Positions 15,944 to 24,082 of a DNA stretch of 64,000 bases are shown one piece after another. Under the pieces are notes generated by a model, which made no database searches, was not told where the DNA came from, and saw only the letters and a list, made by a program, of their open reading frames with translations. The translations under genes and the position numbers were made by a program. Source of the stretch: JAFARE01 sp963777285 (GTDB lineage Bacteria; Chloroflexota; Dormibacteria; Aeolococcales; Aeolococcaceae); contig CAVZPR010000001.1 in assembly GCA_963777285.1 (NCBI GenBank), positions 1 to 64,000 on the forward strand. The letters run 5' to 3'. How positions within the stretch are numbered: the first letter of the stretch is position 1; each line of letters starts with the position of its first letter.

Positions 15944-18544
15944 ATGGCCGTCGTCCGCACCGCTCCACCCGTCGAGCACCCATGGGTGGGATGCCTTGCG
16001 CCAGGCGGGCTCGACTGGTGGCTGGTGCGTCCGGCGAACTCGCCCAGCGGAAGGGCGGGCCCGAACCAGGAGGTGTCAGCAATTGCGCACCGCGTCGTCG
16101 CGGCCGCTGCTCGTGGTTCGGGCAACTGGGTGGCGCGCATCGACGGACCTGCAGATGCCGTGCGTTACGCCCTGACGACGATCCCGGGCGTCCGCCACGG
16201 CGTTCAAGCTGGTCCGAGGATGCGCTGGGCGGTGGTCATCCACCTGGACACGCTGGGTGCGCTGGCAGTGCTCGATGCCGCCGACACAGTGGGTGTCGGG
16301 GTCGTCTTGCTCCTCGGCCGTGACGAGAGCGCCAAGGCAACGGCCCAGGCGCTAGTCACCGCCACCGCGGAGTCGACGGCCGACATTGAGGCCGACTGTG
16401 CCCTGCTGCGGCCGCCAGCCAGCGAGTGGTGCGTCGTCGGAATTGGTCCGGAGCCGTCGCCGACGCTTGCGCTGCTCACCGAGCTTGCCGTGGGGGGCAG
16501 CGAGTCGCTGCCTGCCCCAAGGGAGAGCGTGGGCGGGAGGCGCGTTAGCCACCGCTTCCTTGCGATCGTGGCAGCCACTGCTGCTGCAGCGCTCGCGGCT
16601 GGCGGCGCAGCCGCCTGGCAACTCACACACCGGGCGGTCTCACCCGGCCGGTCTCTGCTAGCCGGGCTCGCTCCCTGCACTGGCGGTCCGGTGACCACGG
16701 CGAGCAGCCCGCCCTCGGTCCCCGACGGGGCGAGCGTCGTCAGTGACGATGCGCCGGGCCTGGGCGGTCAGGTTGTTGTGCGCGAGGAGGGCAGCGCGAA
16801 CACCTGGCTGTGGTCCGGACAGCGCTGGCACCTGGCCCATCCGGCGGCGAACCCCTCAGCCCGTGGCGCCGCCGCCACCGCCTACGACCCCGTGACACTA
16901 GACGTGCTGCTGTTCGGGGGAAGCGCCATCAGCAGCGGCGCATCGGTGGGCATGAATGACACCTGGGCCTGGAATGGTTGCACCTGGGCCCGTCTGGCGA
17001 GCTCAGGTCAGCCGCCGCCGGCCTGGTTGGCGCCGGTGATGACATGGGACAGGAGCACCCACCAGATGCTCCTGGTAACGGCTGGCGCTCCCAGCGGCTC
17101 GTTCGCCACCCAGACCTGGATCTGGGACGGATCGGGTTGGACGCCGGCAGCGAACGCTGCGCAGTCGCCCGCGGCGGGCGAGCTGGTGGCCGCGTTCGAT
17201 CCGGCTCTCCGCACCGTCATTGCTGTCCGGCTCGGCGGCGACGACAACAACCCGTCAGCGCCCAGCACGACCTGGGCGTGGGAAGGTAGCCACTGGAAGC
17301 TGCTGCATCCAGCGCACCCTCCCGCCGTCGATTCCCCGGCTGCGCTCGTCACCGACCCTTTGACCAACCGGCTGTTGTTGGTCGGACCGTCGCGGGTCGC
17401 CGGTGGTCCTGACGAGCTGACCTGGAGGTGGGACGGTCAGGACTGGGCGCCGCTGCAGCCGCACGACTGGCCGGCTGCGTTCGCCGCGGTTGACGACCGC
17501 CAGGATGGCGTCGCCGAGCTGTTCGGATGGGCGAATCCCGGTCCCTCGGCAAACCCCACGCTCGGCGTCTGGGCCTGGGGCGGGTCCACCTGGGTTCGCC
17601 TGGCAGACGGCAGCGTGGACACGAGAATCCCCGGCGCGTCGCCGCCAGCCCGGCAGTTCGCAAGCACGGCGTACGACACCAACGCCCACCAGCTCGTGCT
17701 CTTCGGCGGACACGGCGCGGCCCCTGGCGTACCTTCGGCGACTCCTCTGCTGAACACCCCCCTGCAGGACACCTGGACCTTCGATGGGAAGCGCTGGACG
17801 AGGATCTCCTCCAGCCGGCATCCGCCGGCAGCGGGTCCCAATGCGCCGGCAGCTGGTGACATGGCATTCGATCCCGCCGGCGGAACGATCCTTCTGGTCG
17901 ATAACCAGCAAACCTGGAGCTGGAATGGGACGAGCTGGCAGGTGCTCCAGCCACGCGGGGAGATTGCCGGCTCGGACCAGGTCGCGGCGATGGCTCCCGA
18001 TCCAGCCACCCGTACAGTTGTCGCCCTCACCGTCTGTTGCGGCGGCACCGAGTTGAACAGCGCGCTACACACCTGGACGTGGGAAGGACGCTCATGGTCC
18101 TTGCAGGATCCGCCCGGGGCGTTGCCTGCCGGCCTCGAGTTTGTCATGGCGTACGATCCCGCGACGCATTTCGTCCTCGCTGTCGGCACTTCGGGAACGG
18201 TTGGCCCCGCTGCTACTTGGATGTGGGATGGGACGACGTGGTTCCCGCAGCAGACGCAGAACGCAGCCATCTTCGACCCTGTCACCGCCACCATCGCGAG
18301 CGACCCGCAGAACCGCACGGTGGTGCTGGTCACCACGATAGCGGGGGTGCAGCACACAGCGATATGGAATGGGAGGACCTGGGTAGATCATTCGGGTAGT
18401 GGTCCCCTGGGAGCCGACACGGGTTACGAGACAGCAGCGATGTACTACGACGACGTGATCGGGCAGATCGTGCTGCTGAGCAGCAGCGACGACGACTTCA
18501 GCGAAGAGTGGATGTGGACGGGAGAGGTTACAACTCGCGCCTGA
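15944..18544 (+). CDS. Membrane-anchored Kelch-like repeat protein
   Basis: 866 residues from ATG 15944; an in-frame GTG at 15905 would add 13 plausible residues. An N-terminal domain of about 200 residues is followed by one membrane helix (about 203-225) and a large outer domain. That domain has about ten repeats of the Kelch/Galactose-oxidase type: TWxWxGxxW strands alternate with AxAYDPxTxxVLLFGG-like strands. Probably a surface binding module on a stalk. Repeats keep their Trp residues, so the gene looks intact, unlike its broken neighbours. Confidence 0.75.
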   Translation: MAVVRTAPPVEHPWVGCLAPGGLDWWLVRPANSPSGRAGPNQEVSAIAHRVVAAAARGSGNWVARIDGPADAVRYALTTIPGVRHGVQAGPRMRWAVVIHLDTLGALAVLDAADTVGVGVVLLLGRDESAKATAQALVTATAESTADIEADCALLRPPASEWCVVGIGPEPSPTLALLTELAVGGSESLPAPRESVGGRRVSHRFLAIVAATAAAALAAGGAAAWQLTHRAVSPGRSLLAGLAPCTGGPVTTASSPPSVPDGASVVSDDAPGLGGQVVVREEGSANTWLWSGQRWHLAHPAANPSARGAAATAYDPVTLDVLLFGGSAISSGASVGMNDTWAWNGCTWARLASSGQPPPAWLAPVMTWDRSTHQMLLVTAGAPSGSFATQTWIWDGSGWTPAANAAQSPAAGELVAAFDPALRTVIAVRLGGDDNNPSAPSTTWAWEGSHWKLLHPAHPPAVDSPAALVTDPLTNRLLLVGPSRVAGGPDELTWRWDGQDWAPLQPHDWPAAFAAVDDRQDGVAELFGWANPGPSANPTLGVWAWGGSTWVRLADGSVDTRIPGASPPARQFASTAYDTNAHQLVLFGGHGAAPGVPSATPLLNTPLQDTWTFDGKRWTRISSSRHPPAAGPNAPAAGDMAFDPAGGTILLVDNQQTWSWNGTSWQVLQPRGEIAGSDQVAAMAPDPATRTVVALTVCCGGTELNSALHTWTWEGRSWSLQDPPGALPAGLEFVMAYDPATHFVLAVGTSGTVGPAATWMWDGTTWFPQQTQNAAIFDPVTATIASDPQNRTVVLVTTIAGVQHTAIWNGRTWVDHSGSGPLGADTGYETAAMYYDDVIGQIVLLSSSDDDFSEEWMWTGEVTTRA

Positions 18545-18592
18545 GTGATAGTGAGCGGTGTGAGCGAGAGCGCTTCTCCAACTGATTACAGC

Positions 18593-18759
18593 CGATTCCA
18601 CCCGATTCCATCTTGCGTGGACTAGCGCTTATTCCAACCATTTTTCGACGAAACCACTATTTCCCGAATACAAACCCGGATCGGGAAATAATCACTAGTC
18701 TGGGGGGCCAGGGGCCGCCGGTTCGAGTCCGGCCTCCCCGAGCTTTGGTCAACTATAGC
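18593..18759 (+). repeat. tRNA-half repeat, copy B (full)
   Basis: Same order as copy A: GATTCCA blocks, GGACTAGCGCT, TTCCAACCATTTTTCGACGA, then the 3' half of a tRNA with anticodon loop CTGGGGG, a GCCGG/CCGGC T-stem and CTCCCCG. The tail (GTCAACTATAG) is diverged. It starts 49 bases after the Kelch-protein stop and precedes a minus-strand operon. Confidence 0.8.
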
Positions 18760-19033
18760 ACCAACTACAGCGCTACCTACTCAGGAACCATGCCGGCGAC
18801 TGCAACGGATCGACTCCAACCTTAGCGCGAGCTGACGGAGTTCGGATCCTCTCTTCCTAGCCACCCCCCGTATGAATCCAAATCGCCACCAAGTATAGAG
18901 ATGGTCGAATTGGTGGATGGACGCGCCTCTATTGCTGGACACGTCGGTCGCCGTCCGAATGAGATTCCGTTGCTGATCTAGATGCGCGCCGGCAACCTCG
19001 ACATGCGCGCGGAACTTGTGGCGTTTGGCGTCT

Positions 19034-19822
19034 TCACTGCACATCCATTCGGCGGAAATTGACCACCGTCGCAGACAACGCGCCGAGACCTACGGCCACC
19101 AGGACAACAAAGTCCAGCAGGCTGACCCCTCGTGTGATCTGGCTATCTCCGACTGCCCAGTAGAAGAGGGAGGCGTAGCGCCCCGGACGGATCCAGGCGA
19201 CCACGGGAGCCAGGGAACTGAGCAGGTATGACGCGGCGGCAAGTGCCGATGCGACGCCGATGGCAGTCCCCCTACTTCCTGTCAGCGCGCCGATCGCCAT
19301 GGCGATCAGCCCGAAATCCAAACCCAAGAGAAGCACTGCCGCAGAGGTCGACACCGCAGCGCCCGGGCTGATCGTGAGCTCGAACAACGGACCGAAGAGT
19401 ACGGTGATGGCCACCGCGGCGGCGAGCACGAACCCGTGCACTACCATTGCCCCTGCCTTCTGCAGCACGATGACGGCGCGCCGTACCGGCAGGGTCACGA
19501 CCAACCCGAGGGTTCCATCCTCGCCCTGTCCGGCGATGGCCGCTGCGCCGTATCCCACGGTGATCAGCAGCATCACCAACGGAAAAAAGTTCGCGTCGAT
19601 GTTGGCATTTAGCCATCCTCCGGCCGAGGTCAGGCTGCCGGAGACTCCGAACAGAGCGGCGACGCCGGCCGCGCCCTTGACAAAATTGTCCAAGGCGGTC
19701 GAGCTCTTGAATGCCGGGTAAATTGCGATGACCACGATTGCGTACAGCGCCATGCCCGCTGCGTAACCGATGAGGCTGCGGCGACGCAGCGAGAGGTCGA
19801 GCGTGGCGACGTCAAGACGCAT
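19034..19822 (-). CDS. ABC-2 type transporter permease
   Basis: 262 residues from ATG 19822, overlapping the ATPase gene by 11 bases. Six hydrophobic segments with the ABC-2 layout: a soluble stretch after the first helix, then paired helices including TLPVRRAVIVLQKAGAMVV near residue 110. With the ATPase it forms an exporter, possibly of a drug or peptide. Last gene of the MerR-ATPase-permease operon. Confidence 0.8.
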   Translation of the reverse strand: MRLDVATLDLSLRRRSLIGYAAGMALYAIVVIAIYPAFKSSTALDNFVKGAAGVAALFGVSGSLTSAGGWLNANIDANFFPLVMLLITVGYGAAAIAGQGEDGTLGLVVTLPVRRAVIVLQKAGAMVVHGFVLAAAVAITVLFGPLFELTISPGAAVSTSAAVLLLGLDFGLIAMAIGALTGSRGTAIGVASALAAASYLLSSLAPVVAWIRPGRYASLFYWAVGDSQITRGVSLLDFVVLVAVGLGALSATVVNFRRMDVQ

Positions 19823-20726
19823 GGGTCGTGTCTCGCGGCCGCGGCTCACCGTAGAAGCTGAGAAATAGCTCATCGAGGTCCACGTGGCGCGATGTCACGT
19901 CGAGAGGGTCGAGGTCCGCGATCAGCTTCAAGGCCGGCCCGATCCTGCCGGTGACCTCGAGTGAGATGCGCGAGCCGTCACTGTCGCGCACCGTGACTCC
20001 GTCCAGCGTGCTGAACACCCCCGCGTCAATCGTGTGGCGGAATCGAGCGTCCACCCGCAGCGGCGCTTTGCGCCGCAGCTCGTCGACGCTGTCGGTGATC
20101 ACCAGTTCACCCGCCCGGATGATCGCCACCCGATCGGCGAGACGTTGCACCTCGTCCAGCTCGTGGGAGGAGAGGAACACAGTTCGTCCCTGACTCACCG
20201 TCTCGCGCACCAGGCCTTCGAACTCCTTCTGCATCAGGGGGTCGAGGCCGGATGTCGGCTCATCCAGGATGAGCAGCTCGGGTCGATGCATGAATGCGAG
20301 CACGAGCCCCAGCTTTTGCCGGTTGCCCTTGGACAGCTGGCGGACGGGCCGATCGAGCGCGACGTCGAAGCGCTCCACGAGCTCATGCACGACCGCAGGC
20401 TCGACGCCACCACGGACTCGCGCAAACCAGTCGACGAGCTGGCGCCCGGTCTTGCGCGGGAACAGCTGCAAGTCGCCCGGCAGGTACCCGGTGCGTCGGT
20501 GGACCTCGACGCTGTCGCGGATTGAATCCAGACCGAGCAGGGTGGCGCGGCCACGCGTCGGCCGCTGCAGCGCGAGCAGCAGCCGGATGGTGGAGGTCTT
20601 GCCCGCGCCGTTCGGCCCGAGGAAACCGAAGACCTCGCCGCGCCGGACATGGAGGCTGAGGTCGCTGACGGCCCGGACGCTGCCGTACTCCTTGGTCAGG
20701 GCGAAGACTTCGATGGCGTTGGTCAT
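19812..20726 (-). CDS. ABC transporter ATP-binding protein
   Basis: 304 residues. Walker A GPNGAGKT (near residue 38), Q-loop region, signature LSKGNRQKLGL near 136, Walker B LLILDEPTSGLDP and switch His SSHELDEV. The C-terminal domain (about 215-300) ends VDLDELFLSFYGE, as in drug-resistance ATPases of the DrrA/CcmA type. Start ATGA overlaps the MerR stop. Confidence 0.9.
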   Translation of the reverse strand: MTNAIEVFALTKEYGSVRAVSDLSLHVRRGEVFGFLGPNGAGKTSTIRLLLALQRPTRGRATLLGLDSIRDSVEVHRRTGYLPGDLQLFPRKTGRQLVDWFARVRGGVEPAVVHELVERFDVALDRPVRQLSKGNRQKLGLVLAFMHRPELLILDEPTSGLDPLMQKEFEGLVRETVSQGRTVFLSSHELDEVQRLADRVAIIRAGELVITDSVDELRRKAPLRVDARFRHTIDAGVFSTLDGVTVRDSDGSRISLEVTGRIGPALKLIADLDPLDVTSRHVDLDELFLSFYGEPRPRDTTHAS

Positions 20727-21241
20727 CGATGCCCCCCTTGAGCACGCCCATTGTTTGCCCCACGCTGCTTCGGTCCGTGGCGCTTGGGCCCCGGTCCATG
20801 AGGCTTCGGGCCGGCTCCCGTCGGGCGCCCTCCGTGGTGTGGGGGGCGGTGCGGGCCGTCCGGGTAGTGCTCCTCGTCCATGCCGGCGACCTCTCTGAAC
20901 GCCTTGCGCTGGTAGAGGAGTCGCAGCGCGGTCTCCGCCAACATCGCGCTGTCTGCCTCGTGGTCCGCACGCCGGATCTCGCGCTCCGTGAGCTCTTTCA
21001 ACATGACGAGGCCGTCGAGCGACTTCCCCGCGTCGATGAGCCGCTTCGTCAATCGCGCGATTGCCATGTCGCGCGGTGAGTAGCGGAGGCGGCCGTGCTC
21101 GCGGGTGGGGCTGATCAGGCCCAACTCCTCCCAGTAGCGGAGGACGCGTGGCGAGACCCCGACTCGCTCCGCCAGCCGTGGAATGGCGAACAGCTCCTCA
21201 TCGTCGAGCGGGGTGTCGGGAGGTGGGGTCGATTCTGCCAT
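20723..21241 (-). CDS. MerR-family regulator with a His/Pro/Gly-rich tail
   Basis: 172 residues. Winged helix-turn-helix at about 16-84 (FAIPRLAERVGVSPRVLRYW then GLISPTREHGRLRYSPRD), then a dimerisation helix, which resembles HspR-type MerR proteins. After residue about 122 comes a low-complexity tail of some 50 residues rich in His, Pro, Gly and Lys/Arg, including the run HRPPHHGGRP. The tail could bind metal or nucleic acid. First gene of the ABC operon, so probably its regulator. Confidence 0.85.
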   Translation of the reverse strand: MAESTPPPDTPLDDEELFAIPRLAERVGVSPRVLRYWEELGLISPTREHGRLRYSPRDMAIARLTKRLIDAGKSLDGLVMLKELTEREIRRADHEADSAMLAETALRLLYQRKAFREVAGMDEEHYPDGPHRPPHHGGRPTGAGPKPHGPGPKRHGPKQRGANNGRAQGGHR

Positions 21242-21320
21242 AATCGTGTCAGATTACTCGAAGCCGGCCCCGGCTGGCGCGCCCGAGCTCGAACTCAGAC
21301 CCAATCAAGCAGGAGACCGC

Positions 21321-22343
21321 ATGCGCTTCGTGCGCCCGTGGCCCGATTGGCGATGTGCCAGGATCTCGGCGCGAGGCCAGCTGCTCGACCTCGTCGTATG
21401 GGCCATCGCCGCAGGTCTCGCCGGCGTTGCGGCGGCCATCGACGATCACCGCTTCCTGAGCGCAACCAAGGACACGGCAGCTCCATTCCTGGTCCTGGGG
21501 CTGGTTCTGATGGTTGGGCTCACCGCCGACCGCCTCGGACTCTTCCGTGCCGCTGCTGGCGTCGTGATTCCGGCTCGAGCGCCCCCTCCCGTGGTCGCGG
21601 ATGCGGTTCTCGTGTACACCGCGATGGTGAGCGGCCTCGTCAACCTGGACGTCGCCGTGGTGGTCGCGGTTCCGGTGGCGCTGAGCGCTGCGACGCGGAG
21701 CGGCGTGTCGCGTGCGCGCATGGTTCTCGCGACCACGCTGACGGCCAACGCGACGGCGTTTCTGCTGCCGACCTCCAATCTGACGACGCTTCTGGTCCTC
21801 AGTCGATCACCGCTGCCCCTCGGCGAGTACCTGAAGGAGAGCTGGGCCGCCTGGCTGCTCGTGACGGTTGTGACCGTGTCTGCACTGTCGCTGGTTGCCA
21901 GCCGTAAGAGCGGCGACGGTGGCACCCCGACGCCCGAGCCGGGTTCGCGATCCGCCGTTCACACGTTGCTGGCGCTCGTTCCCATGTACGCCGGCGCGTC
22001 GGCGATGCGAGCGCTTCTCGGTGCTGTTGGTGTCCAGCTCAGCCGGAGCTTTGCTCGAGCGGCGGTCGCGAGCAGTCTGCTCGCGGCTGCGCTCAACAAC
22101 CTGCCCGTCGCCGCCGTCGTCCGTCCGGAAGGAGGTGCATCCCAGTGGGCTGCGATCCTCGCCTTGTCCATAGGACCGAACCTCATCGTCACGGGTTCGA
22201 TCGCGACCCTCATCGCCCGACAGCTAGCCCGCATTTACGGTACGACCTTCTCGGCGTCTGAGTTCACCCTCATGGGGGCGATCCTCGTCCCCGTGCAACT
22301 GAGCGCGGCCCTGGTCGGCCTTCGTCTCACCGGTGCGCTGTAG
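21321..22343 (+). CDS. ArsB/SLC13-like anion permease
   Basis: 340 residues from ATG 21321, preceded by AGGAG 5 bases upstream; the frame opens at 21183 inside the MerR gene region without a signal. About ten hydrophobic segments. Family-like features are ALNNLPVAAVV, and a first half ending TANATAFLLPTSNLTTLLV that mirrors it. These belong to the ion-transporter superfamily of ArsB, NhaD and CitT. The substrate could be arsenite or an organic anion; no ars gene is adjacent. Confidence 0.65.
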   Translation: MRFVRPWPDWRCARISARGQLLDLVVWAIAAGLAGVAAAIDDHRFLSATKDTAAPFLVLGLVLMVGLTADRLGLFRAAAGVVIPARAPPPVVADAVLVYTAMVSGLVNLDVAVVVAVPVALSAATRSGVSRARMVLATTLTANATAFLLPTSNLTTLLVLSRSPLPLGEYLKESWAAWLLVTVVTVSALSLVASRKSGDGGTPTPEPGSRSAVHTLLALVPMYAGASAMRALLGAVGVQLSRSFARAAVASSLLAAALNNLPVAAVVRPEGGASQWAAILALSIGPNLIVTGSIATLIARQLARIYGTTFSASEFTLMGAILVPVQLSAALVGLRLTGAL

Positions 22344-22387
22344 GGGGGGCCTGTGAATGTCGATGCATGCATGACATCGCCCGTCCG

Positions 22388-22789
22388 CTACTTCACCACC
22401 AGGGTGCCGTTCATGCCCGGGTGGATCGTGCACCGGTACGGGTAGGTGCCGGCCTGCGTGAGCCTGATCTCCCAGGTGGCGCCTGGTTGGAGCGCTGGGT
22501 CACTGAGGTATGGCTGGCTGTCGAATGTGACGGTGTGCTCCACCGTCCCCGTGTTGGTCCACTCGATGATGTCGCCGACATGGAGCGTCTGTGAGGCCGG
22601 CGAGAACAGCAGCTGGTCCGTGGCCGCAATGTGCGCGGCAGGCGTGCCCAGGTGAACTCCGGCCGTCCCGACCGAGGGGCCGCCGCCATTCGACGCGGTC
22701 GAGGTGCCGCCGTTGCCGCATGCCGCGAGTGCGTACAGCGTGCAACCAGCGAGGCCGAGAGTCAGGACACGGTGCACGTGTGGCGACAT
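22388..22789 (-). CDS. Cupredoxin (plastocyanin/azurin-like) lipoprotein
   Basis: 133 residues. Lipobox LAAC puts lipid on Cys 24. The copper-binding domain (about 58-133) retains all four type 1 ligands: His 85 in EHTV, then Cys 120, His 123 and Met 126 in YRCTIHPGM. An extracytoplasmic electron carrier. It starts 1 base after the Rieske stop, so the two are translated together; it is probably the electron acceptor or donor of that Rieske protein. Confidence 0.9.
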   Translation of the reverse strand: MSPHVHRVLTLGLAGCTLYALAACGNGGTSTASNGGGPSVGTAGVHLGTPAAHIAATDQLLFSPASQTLHVGDIIEWTNTGTVEHTVTFDSQPYLSDPALQPGATWEIRLTQAGTYPYRCTIHPGMNGTLVVK

Positions 22790-22790
22790 C

Positions 22791-23429
22791 TCACACTCCG
22801 TAGGTCTTGCCGTTGTCCTTCTTGCTGACGGGATCGAGCCGCCACAGTGGTGGGGTGGTGTCGCCCGGTCCGCGTGAGACGACGAGCGTGCCGCGGTCGA
22901 CGACGAAGTACCCGTCGGGTGCGAACTGGATGTCGTACCAATCCATCGGCCGCGGCGCCGGTCCGTAGAAGTTGGTGGAGTCGATGAAATAGCGGCTGCC
23001 GTGGCAGGGGCAGGCCCAGCCGTTGGGGATGCGCTCGGCAGGTGTGCGCACGCCCCGGCCGTCTGCCACGGCGTCGGCGACGCCGGAGCCCGAGGTCACG
23101 TTGGTGACGTAGTTGGGCGTGCACCCGAGGTGCGTGCAGACCAGCTCGACGGCGTAGAAGCCCTTGTCGTCCAGGATGATGCCGGTGCGGTGCGCGTAGT
23201 CCATGTAGGGACGATCGACGGTGACCTCGCTGGGACGGATCGTCGTCTTGAACTTCAGGGGTGCCTCTGCGGTGGTGTTGGGGAACAGGAACTTCAGCGT
23301 TTCGACGCCGCCGAACACGACCGCCCCGAGCGCTCCCAGACCACCGAAGAGGAGCAGAAAGCTGCGCCGCGACAGCTCCGCCAGTCGGTGCTGCCGCTGG
23401 CGGGGGTCGGCGTAGGGGTTCAGTGCCAT
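22791..23429 (-). CDS. Rieske 2Fe-2S protein
   Basis: 212 residues. Twin-arginine-type signal anchor RRSFLLLFGG at residues 21-30. Cluster box 1 CTHLGC (Cys 98, His 100, Cys 103) and box 2 CPCHGS (Cys 140, Cys 142, His 143) carry the 2Fe-2S ligands and the disulphide pair. It looks like the iron-sulphur subunit of a bc-type quinol oxidase. The cytochrome b candidate of the window lies 31 kb away at 54.4 kb. Divergent from TetR, with a shared palindrome. Confidence 0.92.
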   Translation of the reverse strand: MALNPYADPRQRQHRLAELSRRSFLLLFGGLGALGAVVFGGVETLKFLFPNTTAEAPLKFKTTIRPSEVTVDRPYMDYAHRTGIILDDKGFYAVELVCTHLGCTPNYVTNVTSGSGVADAVADGRGVRTPAERIPNGWACPCHGSRYFIDSTNFYGPAPRPMDWYDIQFAPDGYFVVDRGTLVVSRGPGDTTPPLWRLDPVSKKDNGKTYGV

Positions 23430-23439
23430 TCCATTATGG

Positions 23440-23457
23440 AAACTGACGGGTCAGTTT
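23440..23457. promoter_or_regulatory. Perfect palindrome, probable TetR operator
   Basis: AAACTGAC-GG-GTCAGTTT: two 8-bp arms with 2 bp between them, in the 41-bp gap between the divergent Rieske (start 23429) and TetR (start 23471) genes. It overlaps where both promoters must lie. Binding of the adjacent TetR protein would control both directions. Confidence 0.7.
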
Positions 23458-23470
23458 GCTTTATGATAGC

Positions 23471-24082
23471 ATGCCGGACGTGCCGAAGATCTCCGCCGAG
23501 GCCCGTTCGGAGCGTCGGCAGCTGCTGATCGACGCCGGCTGGCGCTGCGCCGGCCGCATGGGCTACCGCGACATGACGGTCGACGACGTCTGCGCCGAGG
23601 CGACGGTGAGCAAGGGGTCGTTCTACCTGTACTTCACCTCGAAGCAGGACCTGCTCGTCGCCCTCCTTGAGGAGGACGAGGCGAGTCTCGACGCCGTGCT
23701 CGATGATCTCAACCGCCGCGAGCTCTCCAACGTCGTACGGCTGCGGAGCTTTGCCCGAGAGATGTGCGAGCGGGGCGCGGACCACGCGGGGGTGCAGGTG
23801 CGCTCCGACCTTTGGGCGGCGATCCTCACCGAGCCGGCGGTGCGGGAGCGGGTGGTCGCCGCGGTGCAGCGGCGGCGGGCCGTGCTGCGCGGCTGGATCG
23901 AGAAGGCGATCGAAACCGCCGAGCTGGCCCCCGTGCCGGCCAACGCGTTTGCGTCTGTCCTCCTGGCGCTGGGAGACGGGCTCACGTTGCACAGCTCGCT
24001 CGATCCGACCGGCTTTCGTTGGAACAACATCGCCCGTGTCCTCGCGGCAATCTTCAGCGGCCTCGGCGCGGACACATCGTGA
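23471..24082 (+). CDS. TetR-family transcriptional regulator
   Basis: 203 residues from ATG 23471 (a TTG at 23456 is unlikely). The helix-turn-helix near residues 28-60 is typical: YRDMTVDDVCAEATVSKGSF then YLYFTSKQDLL. The C-terminal ligand/dimer domain is variable. Its stop overlaps the GTG of the chloride channel gene as GTGA. It probably represses itself, the downstream genes and the divergent Rieske-cupredoxin operon through the palindrome at 23440. Confidence 0.88.
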   Translation: MPDVPKISAEARSERRQLLIDAGWRCAGRMGYRDMTVDDVCAEATVSKGSFYLYFTSKQDLLVALLEEDEASLDAVLDDLNRRELSNVVRLRSFAREMCERGADHAGVQVRSDLWAAILTEPAVRERVVAAVQRRRAVLRGWIEKAIETAELAPVPANAFASVLLALGDGLTLHSSLDPTGFRWNNIARVLAAIFSGLGADTS

